Below, in pieces: positions 9,329-16,840 of a stretch of DNA of 64,000 nt. Source of the stretch: CAZHCA01 sp964530825 (lineage in GTDB: Bacteria > Bacteroidota > Bacteroidia > Chitinophagales > Saprospiraceae); assembly GCA_964530825.1 (NCBI GenBank), contig CAZHCA010000012.1, forward strand, positions 62,001 through 126,000, written 5' to 3'. The position numbers were made by a program, and so were the translations under genes. How positions within the stretch are numbered: position 1 is the stretch's first letter; every line of letters starts with the position of its first letter. Below the pieces are notes generated by a model. It searched no databases, was not told the origin of the DNA, and worked only from the letters and a program-made list of their open reading frames with translations.

Positions 9329-10624
9329 TTGAATAAATCTCCCCTCCAACTCCATCCCGACTTCAACTTCGTCCTCGACAAACTAGAAAAAGAACGGCGC
9401 AACCTTTTCATAACCGGCCGCGCCGGTACGGGCAAGTCGACCCTACTACAACTCTACCGGCGTACAACCCGATGTAAGTGTGTGGTCCTGGCGCCAACCG
9501 GTATCGCAGCTCTAAATATTAAGGGACAGACCATTCACTCGTTCTTCGGATTTCCGCCCCGGTTGTTACAGTCCTCCGACATTAAGAAGCGGCGACAGCG
9601 GCAAGTGTATAAAAACCTAGACGTACTGATCATTGACGAGATCAGCATGGTGCGAGCCGACCTACTCGACCATATTGATTATTTCCTGCGCATCAACCGC
9701 GATAACCCCGAGCCTTTCGGCGGACTTCAGGTCGTCTTTTTCGGCGATCTATTTCAGTTGCCTCCGGTTGTTGCCGGCGATACCGAAACTGCATTGATTG
9801 GAATGCAATACAGTAGTCCCTATTTTTTTTCTGCTGCCGTTTTTCGCGACCACTTCCAAATGGATATGTTTGAGCTGCGGCACGTTTTCCGGCAGCGCAG
9901 CCGCCATTTTCTGCGCTTACTCGATGCGGTACGTCTTAATATGGCTGACGCCGACGATCTGGCCGAACTCAACGAGCGCTACCAACCGCGTTTCGAACCC
10001 AAGGACTTTTTCATCACCCTCACTGCACGCAATGCCACGGCCAACACCATTAATCGCCAACGGCTCGAAGCCATTGCTTTACCCAGCCGTACCTACATGG
10101 CAGAGATTACGGGCAATTTTAACCCCAAGCTCTTCCCCACCGAAGCTGCCTTGGTCCTTAAGCCTGAAGCCCAGGTCATGTTTCTAAAGAATGATCCCGA
10201 CCGGCGCTTTGTTAACGGCACCATTGGGAAAGTGCAGGCACTGAAAAACGGCCAAGTGAAAATCCTTATCCAGGAAGCAGGGCAATTCCAGAAGGTGGAG
10301 GTATCGCCTATGACCTGGGAAATCATACGCTATAAAACCAAAGCCAACCAGCCCGAACAGATCGAAGCAGAAACGGTTGGTTCTTTCACCCAATATCCAC
10401 TGCGGCTAGCCTGGGCAGTAACCATTCATAAATCACAGGGAAAAACTTTCGACAAGGTAGTCATTGACTTGGGCCGGGGTGCTTTCGAGCACGGTCAAAC
10501 GTACGTGGCACTGAGCCGATGCCGCACCCTTGAAGGCATTGTATTGAAAAAACCGATCCGACCCGAGGACATTCGAACCGATCCAAGGATTTTGGATTTT
10601 TACGAACAGAATTTTATCGGCTAG
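9329..10624 (+). CDS. Pif1/RecD-like ATP-dependent DNA helicase
   Basis: A 431-residue superfamily 1B helicase. Motifs: Walker A GRAGTGKST at residues 30-38, motif Ia APTGIAALNIKGQTIHSFF, Walker B LIIDEISMV, motif III FFGDLFQLPPV, and the C-terminal UvrD-like motif LAWAVTIHKSQGKTFDKV with YVALSRC. This is the short Pif1-type architecture common in Bacteroidota. The start is TTG at 9329: the N-terminus LQLHPDFNFVLD before Walker A matches family length, while the only nearby ATG (9321) is in another frame and reaches a stop after three codons. Confidence 0.88.
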   Translation: MNKSPLQLHPDFNFVLDKLEKERRNLFITGRAGTGKSTLLQLYRRTTRCKCVVLAPTGIAALNIKGQTIHSFFGFPPRLLQSSDIKKRRQRQVYKNLDVLIIDEISMVRADLLDHIDYFLRINRDNPEPFGGLQVVFFGDLFQLPPVVAGDTETALIGMQYSSPYFFSAAVFRDHFQMDMFELRHVFRQRSRHFLRLLDAVRLNMADADDLAELNERYQPRFEPKDFFITLTARNATANTINRQRLEAIALPSRTYMAEITGNFNPKLFPTEAALVLKPEAQVMFLKNDPDRRFVNGTIGKVQALKNGQVKILIQEAGQFQKVEVSPMTWEIIRYKTKANQPEQIEAETVGSFTQYPLRLAWAVTIHKSQGKTFDKVVIDLGRGAFEHGQTYVALSRCRTLEGIVLKKPIRPEDIRTDPRILDFYEQNFIG

Positions 10625-10631
10625 GCCTAAC

Positions 10632-10656
10632 GCAAAATATATGCCCTATATTTTGC
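10632..10656 (+). terminator. AT-rich 10-bp hairpin after helicase gene
   Basis: A perfect inverted repeat, GCAAAATATA (10632-10641) and TATATTTTGC (10647-10656), with a 5-base loop begins 8 bases after the helicase stop. It lacks a clear T-tract, so it may be a 3'-end stabilising hairpin rather than a full intrinsic terminator. Confidence 0.5.
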
Positions 10657-10752
10657 AGCATTCCCACTTTTTTACTAACTTATAATAAAATTAACCGGCA
10701 AATAGGCCGTCGGTGTGAAGTCATGCATTCATCACTAAAACCGATACATGCC

Positions 10753-10893
10753 ATGGGAAATGTAAAAAAACAACGCCAACTACAACTACAGGCTCAACGT
10801 CAGCGCCAGGAGGAGCGCCGTATTTTCACCATCATCGCCATTGCGACAATTGCGGTGCTAACGGTGATGTTTTTCGCCTTCCGCGCTATATAA
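10753..10893 (+). CDS. Small single-pass membrane protein (46 aa)
   Basis: A short ORF of 46 residues beginning ATG at 10753. The first half is strongly basic and glutamine-rich (MGNVKKQRQLQLQAQ then RQRQEERR), and residues 24-43 form one clean hydrophobic helix (IFTIIAIATIAVLTVMFFAF) ending in FRAI. The positive-inside rule puts the N-terminus in the cytoplasm. It stands between the helicase and the opposite-strand membrane protein, with only 41 bp to the latter's stop. An ATG five bases upstream in another frame ends after five codons. I recognise no family; the composition argues against a chance ORF. Confidence 0.55.
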   Translation: MGNVKKQRQLQLQAQRQRQEERRIFTIIAIATIAVLTVMFFAFRAI

Positions 10894-10934
10894 TTTAGTC
10901 GCATCTACCTTTTCTGGATCGCAGAAGCCAAGTA

Positions 10935-12395
10935 TCAGTTCATCCGAATAATACCGTAGCAGCGGGAACGAAATAAATCGCTCCAGCCCAACAGGGTAGT
11001 ATCTTGCCCGATCAGGGTGTCACAGTTACCCAAGGGTTGGATGCGGTAATGAGGCAATGGATCGATCAGCTCGGTGGGTTCGGGCACAGCCCGTACTTCT
11101 GGATAATATTCTCGTGCGTAAAGCAGTAAATTGTCGTGGGTCTCTGTTTCATCCAGAAGGTACAGTGCTTGAGCTTCGCCGAGTTTTTTATCGTAAATTC
11201 TACATTGCGCTACTGTATCTTTTGGCAAATCACGCTGCACTTCAATCAACGGATACAATTGCACCCAAAACAGGGTAATGGTAAACAAGGCGCTGAAGCA
11301 AAACCCGTACATAGCCCGATCCTGGTGACCGCCGAACAGCCCTAACACACCAATAAATTGCAGCCCCCAATACACGAGGCTTGCACCCAGCCCGGCTTGG
11401 AACCCCAATTGACCGAAGTTCACATAGCCGCCGAGTAAAACCAGCAGCGCGAGCAGAAAAATGACGGTCAAATGCAAAATGGCTACCGTATTGACCCCAT
11501 TGCGGTACGGGTAGTTAGGCTGAAAATAATCGGCCAGGTGGCGCGCCGCCAGAAAAGCTAGCGGCACCTGGGCAACGATCGACTGACTTACCAAAGCCGC
11601 AGCCAACCAACCCAACAAAAGAACAGCCATCTCCTCTCCTTTAAGCCATTTACGAATGGCGTCGTACACCCCCACCAAAGCGAAAGCTACAAAGGGTAAA
11701 ATTCCCAATAAATTGAGGAGTAAAAAACGTCCAAAGCCAAGCTGCAAAAAATCGACATACAGCGTAGGGATATCGAGCGACCACTGTCCGCTATAGTAAC
11801 GCAAGGCAACCAGCAACAACAGGAATAGCCAGGGATTAAGCAAGACCATACGCCTGCCGGCAGGATGAAAAAAGGCCCAAATTAATGGGAGTACAGCAAA
11901 GTATAGCGCCCCCGTAAGCGGACTCATCCAGAAGGCAAGTAAAATACCACTGTAGGCTAGAAGCCGCCAGCTCCAGGCCGGCTGTTTGATAAATCGCAGC
12001 ATCCCCAAGGTTCCCAGTAACTGCCCCGTCAGCAACCATACGTCGCGCGTAGCGACCCGCGCCAGATTGGGCAGGCACCAACTCAGCGCAAGCACTAGCA
12101 CGAAGACCGGAGTGCGTCTCGGACCGAAAACCGGCAGCGCTAAAGCATAGGTCGCGGCCAGCAACAAACCATATATCCCAATGCCGGGCAACCTGAGCAG
12201 GAGAATATTCGAAGGACTAACACCCAACCGACCGACCAGTACTTCCGGAATAGTGGTACCACCGTACAGTGCCCGGCTGATAAATTCCGCTTCGGCTCCA
12301 GACCATATAGTGACCCAGCCGAGTCCGTATCCTAAGTTGAAGAGCAGTACGGCGCCGATCAGCAGTAAAAGCCAACGTCGTTGAAGCCATGCCAT
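10935..12395 (-). CDS. Polytopic membrane protein, GT-C glycosyltransferase-like
   Basis: A 486-residue protein with roughly 11-13 hydrophobic helices in the first 370 residues and a soluble C-terminal region (about 390-486). The first loop after helix 1 reads WSGAEAEFISRAL, at the place where GT-C enzymes such as ArnT carry their acidic Asp/Glu motif, and an Arg-Asp pair (RVATRDVW) follows later. This suggests a lipid-linked-sugar glycosyltransferase, but the motif is degenerate and the assignment is an inference; an uncharacterised membrane protein is the safe reading. ATG at 12395 is followed by a basic WLQRRW start. It is monocistronic, divergent from the DUF6569 lipoprotein gene. Confidence 0.55.
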   Translation of the reverse strand: MAWLQRRWLLLLIGAVLLFNLGYGLGWVTIWSGAEAEFISRALYGGTTIPEVLVGRLGVSPSNILLLRLPGIGIYGLLLAATYALALPVFGPRRTPVFVLVLALSWCLPNLARVATRDVWLLTGQLLGTLGMLRFIKQPAWSWRLLAYSGILLAFWMSPLTGALYFAVLPLIWAFFHPAGRRMVLLNPWLFLLLLVALRYYSGQWSLDIPTLYVDFLQLGFGRFLLLNLLGILPFVAFALVGVYDAIRKWLKGEEMAVLLLGWLAAALVSQSIVAQVPLAFLAARHLADYFQPNYPYRNGVNTVAILHLTVIFLLALLVLLGGYVNFGQLGFQAGLGASLVYWGLQFIGVLGLFGGHQDRAMYGFCFSALFTITLFWVQLYPLIEVQRDLPKDTVAQCRIYDKKLGEAQALYLLDETETHDNLLLYAREYYPEVRAVPEPTELIDPLPHYRIQPLGNCDTLIGQDTTLLGWSDLFRSRCYGIIRMN

Positions 12396-12458
12396 AATTC
12401 GGGATTTGGTACAAAAGTGCAGTTGCCTGCTTTTTCTGCAGAAAAGCTCTAAAAATAG

Positions 12459-12467
12459 TATCTTTCG
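12459..12467 (+). promoter_or_regulatory. Candidate Bacteroidota -7 element
   Basis: TATCTTTCG, 27 bases before the ATG at 12494, matches the Bacteroidota -7 consensus TAnnTTTG at all but the last base. No convincing -33 TTG is seen at the right distance. A similar TATTTTTCG stands at the same distance before the aminopeptidase gene (16806). Confidence 0.35.
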
Positions 12468-12493
12468 TAAAGGCTGTCCAAAAATTTACCCGC

Positions 12494-13474
12494 ATGAAAA
12501 AAAGTTTGTTGCCCCTGCTCGTTTTTATCGTTACAACCGCCTGCCAACCCGAGGCCAGTCGCCAGACGCCTTCCCAACACGACACCCCCTTTTCCCTGCA
12601 AGCGAATTCACTTGCAGACTGGACTTATGAGAACCTGGCCCTGCTACCCATTCTAGCCGAAGATGCTTTTGTCAGAAAAAACACTGCAGCAGGCAACTGG
12701 AATGCTTTATCCCAGGCCTTGCAGACTAGAGGTTTCCGGATTACTGAAGTCCGGTCCTTCGGTCGCCTCATGGACCCAAACGCAGGCATGCAGCTGACCG
12801 TGCAAAATAAAACCCCCGATACGGTACTCCTACTCGAAGGGCAGGTCGTTCGGGGCGGACGGCAAGATCGCATTATCGCGGAAACCCGGTTTGTTCCTCC
12901 GCGCAGCATTACCAACATTAATGTTTTTTGCGTTGAGCAAAATCGCTGGTCATATCCCGAGACGAAGGAAGCACTTTCTCCGGAAGAAAAACAACAGGTT
13001 TATGCCTTTTCCAGATACTACCATTTTGCCGCTAACGAAGTGCGGGAGGTCATCCAGAAGGCGCCCGACCAAGAAATCGTATGGCAAAAGGTTGCCAGCA
13101 TTACTGCTGCCCACAATGCCGAGACTCCTACCGGCACCTACGCTGGGCTGGAAAACTCTGAAGCTTTTACCCGGAAGCGCGATGCCTACCTCGCTTATTT
13201 TAAGGAGCGCTTCCAAGGCGAACACCTAGTTGGGTTAGTCGCCCTGAGTGGCAAAGAGATCATCGGTGTGGATGTTTTTGCCCATCCGAGCTTGTTCCAT
13301 CAGCACAAAGAAGGGTTGCTGAACGGATATATCACTGAAGCACTGACCGAGGGTACGCTGGTAGAAGCCTCTACGGCCCTAATTGAGGGTCTGGACCGGG
13401 ATTTGGCCCAACAGTTTTTCAACCGCCCCAACTTTTCTTTGGCGGGCCGCCCGATCCATTACGCAAATTTTTAG
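12494..13474 (+). CDS. DUF6569 (ARPP-1) family lipoprotein
   Basis: A 326-residue protein with a lipoprotein signal (MKKSLLPLLVFIVTTAC, Cys17). The body shows the hallmarks of the ARPP-1/DUF6569 family: LLLEGQVVRGGRQDRI, the segment VPPRSITNINVFCVEQNRW and the aromatic GLVALSGKEIIGVDVFA near the C-terminus. The family has no established biochemical role. It begins a same-strand series with WbqC, the dynamin-like GTPase and the TM2 protein, but the 44-bp gap to WbqC gives only weak support for cotranscription. Confidence 0.75.
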   Translation: MKKSLLPLLVFIVTTACQPEASRQTPSQHDTPFSLQANSLADWTYENLALLPILAEDAFVRKNTAAGNWNALSQALQTRGFRITEVRSFGRLMDPNAGMQLTVQNKTPDTVLLLEGQVVRGGRQDRIIAETRFVPPRSITNINVFCVEQNRWSYPETKEALSPEEKQQVYAFSRYYHFAANEVREVIQKAPDQEIVWQKVASITAAHNAETPTGTYAGLENSEAFTRKRDAYLAYFKERFQGEHLVGLVALSGKEIIGVDVFAHPSLFHQHKEGLLNGYITEALTEGTLVEASTALIEGLDRDLAQQFFNRPNFSLAGRPIHYANF

Positions 13475-13518
13475 GTGGCGGGAGGCTGTTCCCGTTATGA
13501 TTGGTCTTTATTTTATTG

Positions 13519-14169
13519 ATGTCTTTACACCACGCCGTACTGCTAGAAACTCAATACTTCCCGCCCATCCAATTTTTCACCAAATTGTGGGCATACCCTA
13601 GTGTCTGGATTGAAGGAGCCGAGCACTATCAAAAAGGGTCGTACCGCAACCGTTGTTATCTGGGAAGCGCCAATGGTCCGCACCGCCTTACTGTGCCCCT
13701 CGTGAGCGGAAAAAACGAGCAGCAGCCTATCCGCAAAACCCGCATCGCCTACCACCAGAATTGGCCTGCCCAACATTGGCAGGCCATTCGGTCGGCCTAC
13801 GGCAACGCACCGTATTTTGATTTCTACGCTCCGGAACTGGAGAGCCTATTCCAGGTGCGTGATGATTTTCTTTTCGATTTCAATCAGCGCATTCTCGACC
13901 TGATGGTTCGGCTGTTGGGATTGGAAGTCGAGCTGCAGATTACTGAAGTTTATCAGAACAGCTTACCACCCGACACCCTCGACCTGCGCAATACCATTAT
14001 ACCTCAGGCACACCGGCGGGTGCCCGACCCATTTTTCCATCCTGCGTCCTATCCGCAGGTATTTCAGGAAAAACATGGCTTTTTACCCAATTTAAGTATA
14101 TTAGACTTGCTTTGTTGTCTTGGCCCCCAGGCCGTGATCACTTTGGCCGATTCCTTTGTTAAGAAGTAA
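13519..14169 (+). CDS. WbqC family protein
   Basis: A 216-residue protein of the WbqC-like family (PF08889 type). The start is set at ATG 13519 (MSLHHAVLLETQYFPPIQFF) because the family begins with this segment; the in-frame TTG at 13501 adds only hydrophobic residues. Family features visible are the N-terminal YFPP.QFF, the YRNRC...L.VPL block, and the long helical C-terminal half. WbqC proteins are often found with cell-surface sugar or amino-sugar genes, where an amidotransferase-like role has been suggested; no such genes are adjacent here. It ends 23 bp before the dynamin-like gene. Confidence 0.8.
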   Translation: MSLHHAVLLETQYFPPIQFFTKLWAYPSVWIEGAEHYQKGSYRNRCYLGSANGPHRLTVPLVSGKNEQQPIRKTRIAYHQNWPAQHWQAIRSAYGNAPYFDFYAPELESLFQVRDDFLFDFNQRILDLMVRLLGLEVELQITEVYQNSLPPDTLDLRNTIIPQAHRRVPDPFFHPASYPQVFQEKHGFLPNLSILDLLCCLGPQAVITLADSFVKK

Positions 14170-14192
14170 AGCCAATATTCAAAAGCTACACC

Positions 14193-15932
14193 ATGGCTCA
14201 GGAGAACCAACTACTTAACCCGGAATTACAGGGCCACCGCGCCCAGATCGATGAAATATTCAAGGACTTGCACGACCTTACCGTAAAGACGAGCAACGAG
14301 GAACTTACCCAGACCGTCAGCGATTTGCGTAACCGCATCCACGAACCGTTCATGTTCGTCATCGTAGGGGAGGTAAAGTCAGGTAAAAGCAGCTTCATCA
14401 ATGCGCTCTTGGCTACCGGTAAAGATGTCACCCAGGTGGCGCCCCAACCCATGACCGACACCATCCAGCAAATCCTTTACGGCGACAAAGAAGAAACCAT
14501 TACCCTTAACCCCTTCTTAAAACAAATTTTCCTGCCCGAAGCGATACTCAAGGAAATAGCTATCGTAGATACCCCTGGCACCAATACCATTATCGAAAAC
14601 CACCAGACCATCACGGAACGGTTTATCCCTGCTTCCGATCTCATCGTTTTCGTCTTTGAAGCCAAAAATCCTTACCGGCAATCGGCATGGGACTTTTTTG
14701 ACTACATCCATGAAGATTGGAAAAAGAAAATCATCTTTATCCTGCAGCAGAAAGACTTGATGGACGAAACCGACCTGGAAATCAACCTTAAGGGCGTACG
14801 CGATTATGCAGAAAAAAAAGGTGTTCAGAAGCCGAAGGTATACGCCGTTTCCGCTAAGCAGGAACAAGCGGGCGATACCGAAAACAGTGGATTTGAGCCC
14901 GTGCGGGAATACATCACTACAAATATTACGGGTGGAAAAGCGCCAGTGCTGAAGCTGGAAAATAATATCGAAACCGCCGAAAATATTATCCATAAAATTG
15001 GAGAAGGTTTGGACCTGCGCCGGCGGCAGTGGGAAGCAGATAAGGAATTCCGGGCCGACATTCACGAGACGCTAGAAAATCAGGAGCTCAAATCTTTGAA
15101 GCAAGTTGACATCTTGGTCGAGAATTTAATCGGCGGCTATGATCGCATTGCCAACGAAAAAGCGAACGAACTGAGTGCCGGCCTTTCCTTTTTTGGCTTG
15201 CTGCGCCGGTCGGTGGCATCCATCTTTAACCGGAAAGCCTCGGCCAAGGAATGGCTGGAAAACCTGGCCAGAGAGCTCGAGGTAGAGCTCAATAGCGAAT
15301 TGCGCGAAAAGCTCAGCGATGGGGTCACCGATCTGGCCGATAGTATCCAGCAGATGGCTAAACTAATTGATCTGAAAATTCGCGCCAGTAAAACGATACT
15401 GAGTGAGGATACCGATATCTTTGCCGACATTGCCGAGCGGCGCAGCAACATCATGAACGACCTGCAGGAAGCTTTCAATCGTTTTCTCAGCCGTACCGAA
15501 AACTTCGCCGATAACGAGCTTTTTCCCAGCAAAACCAACCTCTCCCCTAACTTGGCCACCGGTTCGGGAATTGCTGCTATCGGTATCATTTTGGCTACCG
15601 TGACCCAAGCCTCTATTTTCGACATCACAGGCGGTATCCTTACTACCATTGGCCTGCTGTTTGCGGGCATATCCACGCAAGGAAAGCGCCGTCAGATCAT
15701 CAACGGTTTTAAAAGGGAGCTGCAAGAAGGTCGCGAGCAATTGGAAACCGACGTGGAGGAAAAGCTCAAGGCTTATATCACCAACCTCAAAGAAAAAATT
15801 GAACGCAATTTCGAACGCTTTGACTTGATGCTGGAGCAGGAGCGTACTCAAATTGAAAAACTATCCGCACAACAGACTTCGGTGGAACAAAGGCTGGATC
15901 AGGTCAAGGAAGACTTACAAGCTATGGTCTGA
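14193..15932 (+). CDS. Bacterial dynamin-like GTPase
   Basis: A 579-residue large GTPase. G1 is GEVKSGKSS at residues 59-67, a conserved threonine for G2 follows in QPMTDTIQQ, G3 is DTPG at 126-129 and a QQKD box near 188 takes the G4 position. The region after the GTPase is helical (stalk-like, residues about 245-450), then two hydrophobic segments form a membrane hairpin at about 453-492, and a coiled-coil helix ends the protein. This is the layout of bacterial dynamin-like proteins that bind or remodel the inner membrane. Only one DLP gene is present, whereas many species carry a pair. The next gene encodes a TM2-TPR-SHOCT membrane protein. Confidence 0.85.
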   Translation: MAQENQLLNPELQGHRAQIDEIFKDLHDLTVKTSNEELTQTVSDLRNRIHEPFMFVIVGEVKSGKSSFINALLATGKDVTQVAPQPMTDTIQQILYGDKEETITLNPFLKQIFLPEAILKEIAIVDTPGTNTIIENHQTITERFIPASDLIVFVFEAKNPYRQSAWDFFDYIHEDWKKKIIFILQQKDLMDETDLEINLKGVRDYAEKKGVQKPKVYAVSAKQEQAGDTENSGFEPVREYITTNITGGKAPVLKLENNIETAENIIHKIGEGLDLRRRQWEADKEFRADIHETLENQELKSLKQVDILVENLIGGYDRIANEKANELSAGLSFFGLLRRSVASIFNRKASAKEWLENLARELEVELNSELREKLSDGVTDLADSIQQMAKLIDLKIRASKTILSEDTDIFADIAERRSNIMNDLQEAFNRFLSRTENFADNELFPSKTNLSPNLATGSGIAAIGIILATVTQASIFDITGGILTTIGLLFAGISTQGKRRQIINGFKRELQEGREQLETDVEEKLKAYITNLKEKIERNFERFDLMLEQERTQIEKLSAQQTSVEQRLDQVKEDLQAMV

Positions 15933-16020
15933 TTGTCATTGATCTAAAGATTACCGTCGTTCTTAGAATTTTTAGGAATACCGGCAGTTCCCTTTTTATT
16001 TTGTAGAAAATGACTAAGGC

Positions 16021-16767
16021 ATGAGAAGTAAGTATACTGCCGCTCTTCTTGCTATTTTTCTAGGCGCTTGGGGCCTGCACCGTTTTTACCTAAAAGAAAG
16101 GCGCTTGGGTATTCGATATTTTGTGGCTTCCACCCTACTTCTGTTTATCAGTATCCAGGTAGGAGCACCCATTATTGCGATCATGGTTGCAGTTGCGATC
16201 ATCGACGCCCTGGTTTTTCTCTTCATGCCGCAATCTGAATTCGACGCCCAATACAACTATAACTTTTCCTACGCCACTTCTCCTGTTGTTCCCTCAGGTT
16301 CGCAGGAAATTTTCAAAAAAATGGGCATTACCTTTTTTCGCGAACGCGATTACCGATCTGCCGTTCAGAATTTCGAACATGCCCTGGAGTTGCAGCCCCA
16401 TGATCCGTACCTACATTTCAATCTGGCCTGCGCCTACGCTCAGCTTGGCAACATTGCTGCCGCACTACAACACCTGTCCCGGGCAGTTGAAAACGGATTT
16501 CAGCGCTACGACCTCATCGACGATCACTGGGCCTTGAACTCGGTACGCAACAGCCCCGATTACAGGCGTTTTGTACAAAATGGTTACCAGCACTACCCAT
16601 CACTGGAGCCGCCCAAGGTCACGCAATGGCTGGACGCCTCACCACCAGATTTAATCCAGCAACTTACCAAGCTCGGCGAGCTTCAAGAAAAAGGGTTGCT
16701 GACCCGCGAAGAATTCGACCGCCAGAAACAACGTCTACTCCAGCAAACCCAAGCACGCCCTTCGTAA
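16021..16767 (+). CDS. TM2-TPR-SHOCT domain membrane protein
   Basis: A 248-residue protein of three parts. Residues 1-70 are a TM2 domain: two hydrophobic helices with the typical KYTAALLAIFLGAWGLHRFYL start. Residues about 95-190 contain tetratricopeptide repeats (FFRERDYRSAVQNFEHALEL, then LACAYAQLGNIAAALQHL). The last 30 residues, LIQQLTKLGELQEKGLLTREEFD and after, form a SHOCT oligomerisation domain. The combination suggests a membrane-anchored scaffold. It follows the dynamin-like gene by 88 bp on the same strand. Confidence 0.8.
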   Translation: MRSKYTAALLAIFLGAWGLHRFYLKERRLGIRYFVASTLLLFISIQVGAPIIAIMVAVAIIDALVFLFMPQSEFDAQYNYNFSYATSPVVPSGSQEIFKKMGITFFRERDYRSAVQNFEHALELQPHDPYLHFNLACAYAQLGNIAAALQHLSRAVENGFQRYDLIDDHWALNSVRNSPDYRRFVQNGYQHYPSLEPPKVTQWLDASPPDLIQQLTKLGELQEKGLLTREEFDRQKQRLLQQTQARPS

Positions 16768-16805
16768 AATGTAAGCTACAGTAGGTTAGAGATGTAGTTT
16801 TTTGG

Positions 16806-16814
16806 TATTTTTCG
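16806..16814 (+). promoter_or_regulatory. Candidate Bacteroidota -7 element
   Basis: TATTTTTCG lies 26 bases before the aminopeptidase ATG (16841) and fits TAnnTTTG except at the final base, like the element at 12459. No clear -33 element accompanies it. Confidence 0.3.
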
Positions 16815-16840
16815 CTTTTGGAAGTGAAAAAGAAAGTACA

